From positions 1 to 64,000 of the forward strand of contig DUVS01000008.1 of assembly GCA_012840925.1 (NCBI GenBank): DNA of 64,000 nt, read 5' to 3'. Numbering within the stretch: position 1 is the first letter of the stretch; every line of letters begins with the position of its first letter. This document shows, in pieces, positions 52,393-61,433 of the stretch. The notes beneath the pieces were generated by a model. It did no database searches. It saw only the letters and a program-made list of their open reading frames with translations, and was not told the DNA's origin. Source of the stretch: Bacillota bacterium. GTDB lineage: Bacteria > Bacillota > Limnochordia > Darwinibacteriales > DTU012. Both the position numbers and the translations under genes were made by a program.

Positions 52393-52824
52393 ATGCTGGC
52401 ATTGCTGGCAGCAGCTGTTTCCGGTGTTGCCATGGCAATTCAAGGTTCATTAAACACGGCTTTGAGCAAAAAAATTGGCCTTGTGCCGGGAACCTTTATC
52501 GTCCATCTGGTGGGAACCGGGTTCGCCCTCGTGCTGCTGTTGTTTGGCGTGGGCAAATCACAGTGGGAGATGCTAAAGCAGGTGCCCTGGTATAATTTCA
52601 TTGGCGGGATTCTTGGTGTGGGAATTGTGTATGGAGTGATGGTAAGTATTGAGAAAACCGGAGTGGCAGCGGCGACTACTGCCATTATTGTCGGTCAGGT
52701 ATCCATGGCTGCTCTTGTTGATCATCTGGGTTTGTTTGGCCTGGAGCCGATTCCATTTAACTGGTGGAAAGGGATCGGGATTGGATTAATGGCTGTAAGT
52801 GCCTGGCTGCTTTTACACCGGTGA
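52393..52824 (+). CDS. DMT-family (DUF606/YdcZ-like) membrane protein
   Basis: Four-TM protein MAIQGSLNTALSKKIG...GTFIVHLVG. Confidence 0.8.
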   Translation: MLALLAAAVSGVAMAIQGSLNTALSKKIGLVPGTFIVHLVGTGFALVLLLFGVGKSQWEMLKQVPWYNFIGGILGVGIVYGVMVSIEKTGVAAATTAIIVGQVSMAALVDHLGLFGLEPIPFNWWKGIGIGLMAVSAWLLLHR

Positions 52825-52896
52825 AAAACGATCCACCAATAAATGCAGGAAAATTCACCCACATGCTGAATAATTGTAACGTAATGGGGTGAATAC

Positions 52897-53760
52897 ATGC
52901 GGTCAATTGTGGTCAAAGCCCATGGCAAGATCAACCTAAGCCTGGATGTGATCGGGCGCTACAGCAATGGTTATCATCAGATTCGCAGTGTGATGCAGTC
53001 GATTAGTCTCGCAGACAAACTAACGGTTGTGAGGACAGATACGGGGCTGGACTTACAGACTAGCATCAACATGGCGCCAACCCATGAAAACTTGGCCTAT
53101 CAAGCGGCGGAGCTGTTTTTCAAAGCGGCGCAGCTTAGATGGGGCGCGAAGATCTTATTGGAAAAGAACCTGCCGATAGCAGCAGGTCTAGCTGGGGGCA
53201 GTGCTGATGCAGCTGCCGTATTATGGGCATTGAATCAGCTGTATCAAGCCCCGTTTAGTTTGCCTGAGCTTAAGAAACTAGCTGTGCAGCTAGGTGCCGA
53301 TGTAGCCTTTTGCCTTCAAGGGGGAACCTTGTTAGCGGAAGGTATCGGGGATCAACTCACTGAACTCCCACCAATTGGCCATTTTGAATTCGTCCTGGTA
53401 AAGCCCAATCCTGCAATCAGTACAAGAGCAGTTTATCAAGCCTTGAACCCAAGTACTTTCGGTGATCGCTATACCAGCAGACTTGTTCAAGCACTGCAGG
53501 AGGGACAAGATATAACTTGTTGTTTTGGCAACGCCTTGGAATCAATCAGCACAGAGTTGGTTCCGGAGATTGGCTTATGGCGGGAACGACTGGTACAAGC
53601 CGGAGCGAAAGCCAGTTTCATGTCCGGCAGCGGCCCGACAGTGGTCGGCGTTTTCACTTCATCAAAGTTGGCCGAAGGGTTTGTTCAGCTTTGGCAGGGT
53701 CAGTGCTGGATGACGATCACTCAACCATGGACTGTCGGGATCTCAGTTGTAAAGGAATAG
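52897..53760 (+). CDS. ispE: 4-diphosphocytidyl-2-C-methyl-D-erythritol kinase
   Basis: AHGKINLSLDVIGRYSNGYHQI, LPIAAGLAGGSADAAAVL, MSGSGPTVVGVF. Confidence 0.96.
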   Translation: MRSIVVKAHGKINLSLDVIGRYSNGYHQIRSVMQSISLADKLTVVRTDTGLDLQTSINMAPTHENLAYQAAELFFKAAQLRWGAKILLEKNLPIAAGLAGGSADAAAVLWALNQLYQAPFSLPELKKLAVQLGADVAFCLQGGTLLAEGIGDQLTELPPIGHFEFVLVKPNPAISTRAVYQALNPSTFGDRYTSRLVQALQEGQDITCCFGNALESISTELVPEIGLWRERLVQAGAKASFMSGSGPTVVGVFTSSKLAEGFVQLWQGQCWMTITQPWTVGISVVKE

Positions 53761-53773
53761 AGGTGGCACATTA

Positions 53774-54526
53774 ATGCAAGTCGATGCGATAGTCCTTGCA
53801 GGTGCGAAAAACGATGGTAAATTACAGGAAGTCAGTTCCAGCCCTTACGAAGCGCTAATCCTGATCAATGACAAGCCGATGGTGAGCTATGTAGTTGAGG
53901 CTCTGAGAAACTCGGCCCAGGTAAACAGGATTGTTGTGGTCGGCTATGCCGAGTTTAAGGAGTACATGGATGACGGTGTCGTTTTGCTGGAATGCGGCCA
54001 GTCTCTGGTGGAAAACATTGAAATTGGCATGGACTATCTGGGGGCGGAAAATCATGTGCTGGTTGTGACTTCCGATATTCCCATGCTGACTTCTGCAGCA
54101 GTTGATGATTTCCTTACCCGCTGCCGGGACCATACTCAAGATTTGTTTTATCCGATTGTCAGCAAGGAAGTGAATGAAGCTGTCTACCCTGGTGTGGGGC
54201 GGACATATGTGAAGATAAAAGATGGTACATTTACAGGCGGTAATATGGTGTTGGTTGCACCCAAATTTATCCAAGAATCCCAGCAAGTGATTCATCGAGT
54301 GGTAGCGCTGCGGAAAAAACCGTTTGAGATTGTCAAACTACTGGGTTTCCGAATCCTGATCAAGTTTATTTTCCGCTGTCTTACCATTGCGGAGGTTGAA
54401 CGAAGAGTCAAGCATCTTTTTGGAATCAATGCCAAAGCGGTTATTACCTCGTATCCTCAGATCGGCACCGATGTGGACAAACCCAGTGATTGGGAGCTGG
54501 CTCAAAGGATCCTAAGCCAGCAGTAA
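53774..54526 (+). CDS. Nucleotidyltransferase (MobA-like NTP transferase) family protein
   Basis: MQVDAIVLAGAKNDGKL..., LVVTSDIPMLTSAAVDDFL; between ispE and purR. Confidence 0.8.
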   Translation: MQVDAIVLAGAKNDGKLQEVSSSPYEALILINDKPMVSYVVEALRNSAQVNRIVVVGYAEFKEYMDDGVVLLECGQSLVENIEIGMDYLGAENHVLVVTSDIPMLTSAAVDDFLTRCRDHTQDLFYPIVSKEVNEAVYPGVGRTYVKIKDGTFTGGNMVLVAPKFIQESQQVIHRVVALRKKPFEIVKLLGFRILIKFIFRCLTIAEVERRVKHLFGINAKAVITSYPQIGTDVDKPSDWELAQRILSQQ

Positions 54527-54542
54527 AGTCAGGAGGTGGGCT

Positions 54543-55355
54543 ATGCGCCGGAGTCACCGCATTGCAATTATAACCAAAATTCTTAGTGAGCATCCCCATC
54601 AGCTGTTCTCCTTATCCGATTTCGCCCAGATGTTTGGAGCAGCAAAGTCAACCCTCAGTGAAGACCTGGCAGTGATCAAAGAAGCGTTTGCCGAGAAGGA
54701 GCTGGGAAAGGTTGAAACGCTGCCCGGAGCGGCCGGGGGAGTGCGGTATGTGCCAAAGTTATCCCGCACTGAGTTGTTCACACGCATTGATCGGCTCTGC
54801 CAGAAGCTTTCGGACCCCGGACGAATTCTTCCTGGCGGATTTCTTTATCTAAGTGACCTGACTTCTGATCCCGTAGTGATTCGTGAGATTGGTGAAATAT
54901 TTGCCGCGTATTTCGCCGGTTTGGATCCTCAGTATATCGTAACGGTGGAGACAAGCGGAATTCCATTGGCATTAGCCACGGCCCATTACTTGAATGTCCC
55001 CATGGTGGTTGTGCGCCGGATCTCACAAGTCAGTGAGGGTTCTGTTGTTACGGTCAACTATGTTGCCGGATCTTCACAGCGGATCCAGACCATGTCCCTT
55101 GCCCGGAGAGCTTTGCCTGTCGGTTCGCGGGTGCTGCTGGTGGATGATTTCATGCGGGCTGGAGGCACACTGCGGGGACTGGCAGAGCTAATGGCAGAAT
55201 TTGAGTCGCAAGTGGTGGGGACCGGCGTTCTAATCGAAATGGAACAACCCTCAGCGAAGCTGGTGGAGGATTATGTGTCCTTTATCAGTCTGGAGCAGAT
55301 TGATTCAACCAATCAGGTTGTCAAAGCAGAACCTGCCCCTTGGATTAAGCCCTAG
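54543..55355 (+). CDS. purR: Pur operon repressor PurR
   Basis: RRSHRIAIITKILSEHPHQLFSLSDFAQMFGAAKSTLSEDL; PRPP motif VLLVDDFMRAGGT. Confidence 0.95.
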   Translation: MRRSHRIAIITKILSEHPHQLFSLSDFAQMFGAAKSTLSEDLAVIKEAFAEKELGKVETLPGAAGGVRYVPKLSRTELFTRIDRLCQKLSDPGRILPGGFLYLSDLTSDPVVIREIGEIFAAYFAGLDPQYIVTVETSGIPLALATAHYLNVPMVVVRRISQVSEGSVVTVNYVAGSSQRIQTMSLARRALPVGSRVLLVDDFMRAGGTLRGLAELMAEFESQVVGTGVLIEMEQPSAKLVEDYVSFISLEQIDSTNQVVKAEPAPWIKP

Positions 55356-55378
55356 CGCCCAGCAGGGCTTTTCTTTTT
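55347..55378 (+). terminator. Terminator after purR
   Basis: AAGCCCT-AGCGCCCAGC-AGGGCTT followed by TTCTTTTT. Confidence 0.75.
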
Positions 55379-55589
55379 GGCAGCAAAAGACAGAAAATTG
55401 CAAAATCATACAACCCTTCTGCAGGCTCAATCTGGCTGTAAACATTATCACATTATTACTTAACATTTATCCATTTATTTTTTCCAGTCTGGGTGTTAAG
55501 ATACAGTTGCAATAATCAATTTACCTGGTAACCTTTTCCGCAACCGCACAGAGCTGAACACCTCCGGAGAAACAAAAGGAGTATATTCG

Positions 55590-57668
55590 ATGAAATTCAA
55601 GGTCGAAAAACTTGCTCGATATCAGCGCCTGCAAGAACCGGTAACTGCAGCCATGCCAATTCCCAAGGCTGCTCTGAGGGATGCTGCTGATGTACAAGTC
55701 TACTGTGGTGAACAGCTATTACCAACCCAGTCACGCATCACAGCTGTTTGGCCTGATGGCAGTATCAAATGGCTGTTGATTAATTTTCTCGCTGATCTTC
55801 CTGCCAACAGTGCTCAGGAATTTGAGCTTCGGTTTACAAAGTCCACAGCACAACCTCTGGTTCCTGTATTGGTTGCAGAACATGAGCACCGCTTGCAGCT
55901 TCGCACCGGAGATCTGGTGGTTACCCTTGCGGATCCAGCTGACGGAGGGCTCTTTCACGAGGCAGTCTACAAAGGCTGGCGTCTTGATCACCGCAGTATG
56001 GCAGAACTTGGGGTCTTGAAGGATGGGCAAAGATATTATACGGTTATTACAAAACCAGGATGGTCTATGATTGAATCCGGGCCGGTCCGGGCAGTATTGG
56101 AGGCTTCGGGTACACACCTGAACGCTGACGGAGCCAAAGTCCTGGATTTTTTGGTACGGATTTATGCTTTTGCCGGGAAACCATGGCTGTGGATTGATTA
56201 CCAAGTGATTAATCGAAGTGAAGCCGATCTTGAACTTTCAGGATTAGGCTGGCATCTTAACCTCAATCCCCATGCAGCGCCGGTCCGGACTGCTGTGGCA
56301 GTGTCGAACTACAGAACCACTATCAGATCGAGTGAAGCGGGAGATGCTTTAGAGCACAAAATTGACGCCGAACAGATCCTATATGAACCTAACGAGCAGA
56401 TCCCGGAAACTCTTTACGGTACTTTTTGGGCAGATTGGAACGGTGCTCAAGGTGGAGTTGCCGTCACAATTTACCAGGCACACCAAAACTTTCCAAAACG
56501 ATTGGCAGCAGCGAAGACCGGGCTCGATGTGGAGTTACGTTTCGACAAACCTTTGCGGACGGGGATTTCCGGGCCTTTTGCCAAGAATTTCCAGAATGGT
56601 TGGGAAAACGAATTCATTGGTGCGAAGCCGTTTTTCGTGGCTGAAGGGTTAACCTTTATCAACTGCGGCAGCGATTTGATTTACGCCGGTGCTATGCTCT
56701 ATTCCTTTACTGGAAACGAAAAACCACTGCAGTGGGCCAAAACCCTGGCCCAGCAGTATGTCAATGCCCGAGATCCCGTTACCAAACTGGGCGCTTTTCA
56801 ATACAGTCAATCCCGTAATCAAGCCGGGCCACCGGACGATCCCGACAACATTCAATATGCCTGGCAGACATCAGGTGATCGGGCTCAGCGTCAGTTTGGC
56901 CATGAATTCGGTGATCTCGCCCTGGAGGGCAGATTCCTTCATAAAGAACACGATGAAATCTATGGCAAGAATGCCATTATCCAACTGCAGATTGCTGAAA
57001 TGCTAGAGGATGCGGGACAGGAATTTCTAAGCTGGACCCATGAAGGGCTGCGGGCGTTTGCTCAGTATGCTTATAACATGGAAGAGAGCACAGTAAAACC
57101 AATGTGGAGCGATGGCACCGATCTGTCCGGCTATCAGCTGAAGCGTTCAGGATATTACGGAGAACAGGGAACAGTTCTGCTGCCAAGGCGAGCCGGAAGC
57201 ATTTACCTCTTATCATTTGCCCTGGGCTATCGCCTCACTCAGGATCCCTTGCTCTGGAAGGTTGCACGGCGGGTAGCCATGGATCATCAATTGGGGGATC
57301 TGGGTGTTCAGCCGGGAGAAGAGATGGATCTGAACATGGCCACACCCAATGCAGATCCGGTAGCCTTGTTCAGCCTGTTGGATATTTATCGTGGGACACA
57401 TGAAACAGCTTATTTGGAACTTGCCTGCCGCATCGGAGACAACATCATTGGCCAGTACTTCAATGAAGGGTTCTTTGCGGGCAAAAACAATATCTATGCT
57501 CCAACTGATTCTGAGGAAGCTTTTGCCTTGATCGCGCTGGAGACAGCTGTTCGTGGTGATTGGGATGCAGTGCCCCGGTATAACTCAGGGCGGGGCTTTA
57601 TTCACGGCAACTATGACGGTTACGGCAGAACCTACGATAAAGTAGTATTTTGGCAGCAGGCCAAATAG
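55590..57668 (+). CDS. YetA/PcRGLX-like protein (PL26-type rhamnogalacturonan-lyase-like fold)
   Basis: N-terminal RIFT-barrel pattern (VTAAMPIPKAALRDAADVQVYCGEQLLPTQSRITAVWPDGSIKWLLINFLADLPA), large central alpha region; next to an AraC regulator. Confidence 0.6.
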   Translation: MKFKVEKLARYQRLQEPVTAAMPIPKAALRDAADVQVYCGEQLLPTQSRITAVWPDGSIKWLLINFLADLPANSAQEFELRFTKSTAQPLVPVLVAEHEHRLQLRTGDLVVTLADPADGGLFHEAVYKGWRLDHRSMAELGVLKDGQRYYTVITKPGWSMIESGPVRAVLEASGTHLNADGAKVLDFLVRIYAFAGKPWLWIDYQVINRSEADLELSGLGWHLNLNPHAAPVRTAVAVSNYRTTIRSSEAGDALEHKIDAEQILYEPNEQIPETLYGTFWADWNGAQGGVAVTIYQAHQNFPKRLAAAKTGLDVELRFDKPLRTGISGPFAKNFQNGWENEFIGAKPFFVAEGLTFINCGSDLIYAGAMLYSFTGNEKPLQWAKTLAQQYVNARDPVTKLGAFQYSQSRNQAGPPDDPDNIQYAWQTSGDRAQRQFGHEFGDLALEGRFLHKEHDEIYGKNAIIQLQIAEMLEDAGQEFLSWTHEGLRAFAQYAYNMEESTVKPMWSDGTDLSGYQLKRSGYYGEQGTVLLPRRAGSIYLLSFALGYRLTQDPLLWKVARRVAMDHQLGDLGVQPGEEMDLNMATPNADPVALFSLLDIYRGTHETAYLELACRIGDNIIGQYFNEGFFAGKNNIYAPTDSEEAFALIALETAVRGDWDAVPRYNSGRGFIHGNYDGYGRTYDKVVFWQQAK

Positions 57669-57672
57669 AGGG

Positions 57673-58554
57673 TTACTGCTTCTCACGGGTCAGCTGCTTG
57701 CGGTACTCCGCTGGAGCCATCCGCTTGTGTTTCTTAAAGGTCTTGGAAAAGTGCAGTGGATCTTGATACCCCACTGAACGGGCGATTTGTGAAATGGTCA
57801 GATTCGGCTGCTGCATCAGATTGACAGCATGCTGAATGCGGATTTTGGTCAGATATTGCTGTGGTGAGAGATTCAGTTTCTCCTTAAAGATCATAAACAG
57901 GTATGAGCGGCTGACTCCGGCATGGGCAGCTATTTCCGCAATGGAAATATCGTGGCTGTAATGATTTTCAATAAACCTGAGAGCCTGCTCCAAGATCAGA
58001 TCTTTATTACCGCTGTAATCAGCAGTGGCACTGACATACCCGGCTTCAACCTGGTTGTTGATCAAGGCAGAGATCAGAGTATAAAGTAAGCCAAGGGCTT
58101 TAATCTCACTACCAATCACCAGAGAGTCGGTCTGGAGCATCTCTTGGAATATGTCTTTGATTTGCTCTCTGTTGGTGCAGTTGATAATAGGAGATTCGGG
58201 ATTGATCTGCATCATACGGAGATATGTATCGGCCATCGAACCTTGAAAGACGACCCAGTAATAAGCCCAAGGATCATTGGCATCAGCAATGTAGTGGTGC
58301 AAAACATTCGGTGTGATTACAAAGATCTGGCCGGGGCCTAAGTGATATTGCTCATTGTTGATATACAGCATGCCACGGCCGCTTTCAATGTAGGTTATCA
58401 AATAATGATTTCTGATAGCCGGCCCATAAGAGTGGCCGGGCCGGCACATTTCATGGCCGCAGTGGTTGATCACCAAGGCATTGTCCGCCGTTTGCCCGTT
58501 GGTTGTTTCCATGTTCTTAAAATAAACGTATTTGATTTTACGCATTTTGATCAC
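57673..58554 (-). CDS. AraC-family transcriptional regulator
   Basis: Cupin-like N-terminus and C-terminal HTH (AGVSRSYLFMIFKEKLNLSPQQYLTKIRI...IARSVGYQDPLHFSKTFKKHKRMAPAEYRK). Confidence 0.95.
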   Translation of the reverse strand: MIKMRKIKYVYFKNMETTNGQTADNALVINHCGHEMCRPGHSYGPAIRNHYLITYIESGRGMLYINNEQYHLGPGQIFVITPNVLHHYIADANDPWAYYWVVFQGSMADTYLRMMQINPESPIINCTNREQIKDIFQEMLQTDSLVIGSEIKALGLLYTLISALINNQVEAGYVSATADYSGNKDLILEQALRFIENHYSHDISIAEIAAHAGVSRSYLFMIFKEKLNLSPQQYLTKIRIQHAVNLMQQPNLTISQIARSVGYQDPLHFSKTFKKHKRMAPAEYRKQLTREKQ

Positions 58555-58622
58555 CTGAAAACAGTATACCTTATTCTCGTTATTTTGCCACCGGTATTCT
58601 GCAGCATGAAGGAGGGACTAGA

Positions 58623-58784
58623 TTGGATAGCATTTATAAATTCAGTGTACATAGTGGAAATATCGAACCAAATGCAACACTGGTAATTGAATCCGACAAA
58701 GGAACCGAAACCTCATTCTTATGTTTCAGGGCTAATTCAGGTATGGAGATCTATATTAAATCGATTACCATTGAATACCAATAA
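58623..58784 (+). CDS. Small hypothetical protein (53 aa; absent from ORF track)
   Basis: TTG start 6 nt after GGAGGG; MDSIYKFSVHSGNIEPNATLVIESDKGTETSFLCFRANSGMEIYIKSITIEYQ; followed by a terminator. Confidence 0.5.
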   Translation: MDSIYKFSVHSGNIEPNATLVIESDKGTETSFLCFRANSGMEIYIKSITIEYQ

Positions 58785-58796
58785 AAAAACGACCAT

Positions 58797-58831
58797 ACTC
58801 CCTGATGGCTCAATGTCATCAGGGAGTTTTT
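58797..58831 (+). terminator. Rho-independent terminator
   Basis: ACTCCCTGATG-GCTCAATGT-CATCAGGGAGT followed by TTTT. Confidence 0.8.
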
Positions 58832-58937
58832 AAGTGGGAAAAATAGTATAAAAATCACTAGGATTATTACAATACCTTTTCTGTTATGTTTGCTATAATC
58901 AAAGCAAATGTATACGCAAAACATGAGGAGGGTCATG

Positions 58938-59570
58938 ATGCAGGTACTACAGGCAATTTCGCAAGCACTGCAAAGAGGAGATGTTAACGGCGTCAGGCAG
59001 GGTATTGCCACGGCCCTGGGCGAAGGGATTGAGCCCAAACGGATCCTGGAAGAAGGCATGCTGTCAGCCATGGACATTATTGGCGTCAAATTCAAGAACA
59101 ACGAGATTTTTGTACCTGAAGTTCTGATTGCAGCCAGAGCCATGAATGCGGGAATGGAAGCATTGAAACCGAAACTGGTCGAAGCAGGCATAAAACCTAT
59201 TGGCAAAGTAGTGATCGGCACGGTTAAAGGCGACCTCCATGACATTGGCAAAAACATGGTGCGGATGATGATGGAAGGAGCCGGCTTCGAGGTTGTCGAT
59301 CTGGGCATTGATGTCGCGGCAGAGAGATTTGTTGAGGCGGTTCAAGAACACCAGCCGGACATCCTGGGCATGTCTGCCCTGCTGACGACAACCATGGGTG
59401 AAATGAAAGCGGTTATTGATGCTGTTGCTGACGCTGGATTAAGGGATCAGGTCAAAATTATGGTTGGAGGAGCGCCGCTAACCCAGAGTTTCGCCGATCA
59501 GATTGGTGCGGATGTTTATTGCAAAAATGCAGCTGAAGCTGCAAGTGCAGCAAAACAACTAGTCCTTTAG
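58938..59570 (+). CDS. Corrinoid (cobalamin-binding) methyltransferase protein
   Basis: B12-binding motif GTVKGDLHDIGKNMV (DxHxxG) and N-terminal helical cap; MtaC/MtbC-like. Confidence 0.93.
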   Translation: MQVLQAISQALQRGDVNGVRQGIATALGEGIEPKRILEEGMLSAMDIIGVKFKNNEIFVPEVLIAARAMNAGMEALKPKLVEAGIKPIGKVVIGTVKGDLHDIGKNMVRMMMEGAGFEVVDLGIDVAAERFVEAVQEHQPDILGMSALLTTTMGEMKAVIDAVADAGLRDQVKIMVGGAPLTQSFADQIGADVYCKNAAEAASAAKQLVL

Positions 59571-59600
59571 CTGTAAGCAAAGGCCTTGAGGAGGGAGACT

Positions 59601-60638
59601 ATGAAGCCTATTGAGCGAGTTACTTTAACCCTGCAGCACAAAGAAGCAGATCGTATTCCGGTCTATCCATTGATGTGCGGTGTCGCCAGGAAACTGGTTG
59701 GTGCACCTTATCCCCGTTGGAGTACAGATATGGATGTTTGTGCTGAAGCATATGAAAAGGTAACCGAGGAATTTGATCTGGACATTATCTGTACCCTGAT
59801 CGATCTGTCGGTGGAAGCAGCCGATTTTGGCCAACCGATCATTTACCCGGAAAACGAAGCAGCCCATCCGGACTTTCACAATTACATGCTGAAGAGTATT
59901 GCTGATATCAATGCTTTACAGCCAATCAAGTTCAAAGATTCGGTCAGAATGAAGGGCATGGTCAAGCTCTGTGATCGTTTGATGAAGAGCAAAGGCGCTG
60001 AAGTTCCGGTAGTAGCCTTTGTCTTTGGCCCCTTAGGAGTTTTAAGCATGATGCGCGGGCAGGCCAATCTATTTATGGACATTCTTGATGATCCCGACGC
60101 TGTCAAAAACGGTGTAGCAGCCGTGACCGAGACTTTGCTGGAGTATATCGATGCTTTGGCTGCTACGGGTGTCCCAGCTGTTATGCTGGATACTCTGTTT
60201 GCATCCCAGTCGATCATGAGAAAGTCCATGTGGCTGGAATTTGAAGGCCCGTACGTGAAACGCATTGCGGAGCGGATTCGGGAGCATGGCGCTCAGGTGA
60301 TGATTCACAACTGCGGCAATGGCATATACTTTGATGCCCAGATTGAGGCCATGCAGCCAACTGCCATATCATTCCTCCATCTTCCCGATGACTGTCAATC
60401 ACCACAGGAATTAAAAGAGAAATATGGTTCAAAAGTGACTTTGATCGGCCGTATCCCTCCCACCTGGCTGTTGACTTGCACTCAGGAGGATTTAGAAGAA
60501 GAATGCCGCAGGGAGATCGATGACTACAAAGCAGGCGGCGGGTTTATTCTGGCAACCGGCTGTGAGTATCCTGCCAATTTAGGTTTTGAACATGCCAGAA
60601 CAATGGTCAGGATGGCAAAGGAATATGGAAAGTATTGA
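59601..60638 (+). CDS. Uroporphyrinogen-decarboxylase-family methyltransferase (MtaA/CmuA-like)
   Basis: MKPIERVTLTLQHKEADRIPVYP, Zn-ligand-like HNCGN and ATGCEYP. Confidence 0.88.
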   Translation: MKPIERVTLTLQHKEADRIPVYPLMCGVARKLVGAPYPRWSTDMDVCAEAYEKVTEEFDLDIICTLIDLSVEAADFGQPIIYPENEAAHPDFHNYMLKSIADINALQPIKFKDSVRMKGMVKLCDRLMKSKGAEVPVVAFVFGPLGVLSMMRGQANLFMDILDDPDAVKNGVAAVTETLLEYIDALAATGVPAVMLDTLFASQSIMRKSMWLEFEGPYVKRIAERIREHGAQVMIHNCGNGIYFDAQIEAMQPTAISFLHLPDDCQSPQELKEKYGSKVTLIGRIPPTWLLTCTQEDLEEECRREIDDYKAGGGFILATGCEYPANLGFEHARTMVRMAKEYGKY

Positions 60639-61359
60639 CATGGAGAATACCCTGAGCTTGAATTCGGAGGTCGGGTACCAGCTGCCCCGGGAGATCATTT
60701 TACGGGCTATTGGTTATCAGAACCCCGATAGCGCCGGAGAGGAGATCAATGATCTTATTACGGAGTATCTGGGATTGGCAATAATAGCAGCAGATCCGAA
60801 AGCAATATACCGCAGTACATCCTTCAGGCTTGTTGGGGATGATCAGGTTGAGCTTCTGGACGGGCAGATTCTCACCAGTGAAATGTTGTATCAGACTATA
60901 GCCGAGTGTGAGGGGATAATCATCGGTCTGGTGACACTGGGGAGCAAGACCGATGCTGCCATCGCCGCCGTGTCCCAAGAAGACGCTTTCTGCGGCTATC
61001 TGACAGATGTGATCAGTTCCTTGTTGGTGGAAATTTTGGCCCACAAGTTCTGGCAGTACCTAGTTTCGGAGTTAGGCAGCCAGGGCTATAGAGCGACCAG
61101 TTTCGTCTCTCCCGGAGCGATCAAGTTTCCACTGCCGGAACAGAAGCGGATCTTTCAGTTCCTCCAACCGGAGCGAATCGGAGTTACCCTTACCGAGTCA
61201 TGCTTGATGGAACCATCAAAATCACTGACGGTGATCTTGGGTTACGGCAAACAGATTGAGCCAGCAAAATACAGTCACGACTGTTCAACTTGCGATATGA
61301 AGGATTGCTTGATTAGAGGAATCCATATAGATTTGGCAGAATCAAATGCTGGGTACTAA
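60625..61359 (+). CDS. MetH-activation-domain-like protein with C-terminal Cys motif
   Basis: Resembles B12-dependent methionine synthase activation domain proteins of methyltransferase operons; C-terminal CSTCDMKDCLIR. Start 60625 or 60640. Confidence 0.7.
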   Translation: MESIDMENTLSLNSEVGYQLPREIILRAIGYQNPDSAGEEINDLITEYLGLAIIAADPKAIYRSTSFRLVGDDQVELLDGQILTSEMLYQTIAECEGIIIGLVTLGSKTDAAIAAVSQEDAFCGYLTDVISSLLVEILAHKFWQYLVSELGSQGYRATSFVSPGAIKFPLPEQKRIFQFLQPERIGVTLTESCLMEPSKSLTVILGYGKQIEPAKYSHDCSTCDMKDCLIRGIHIDLAESNAGY

Positions 61360-61373
61360 AGAGCCCAGCATTT
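61344..61373 (+). other. Hairpin spanning the stop codon of the MetH-activation-like gene
   Basis: AAATGCTGGG-TACTAAAGAG-CCCAGCATTT, 10-bp perfect stem followed by TAATT. Confidence 0.5.
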
Positions 61374-61433
61374 TAATTGTGGAATCAATTGAGCAGAGTA
61401 TACGCTTTGGATTGCAGAAGGCAGGTGTCAACC

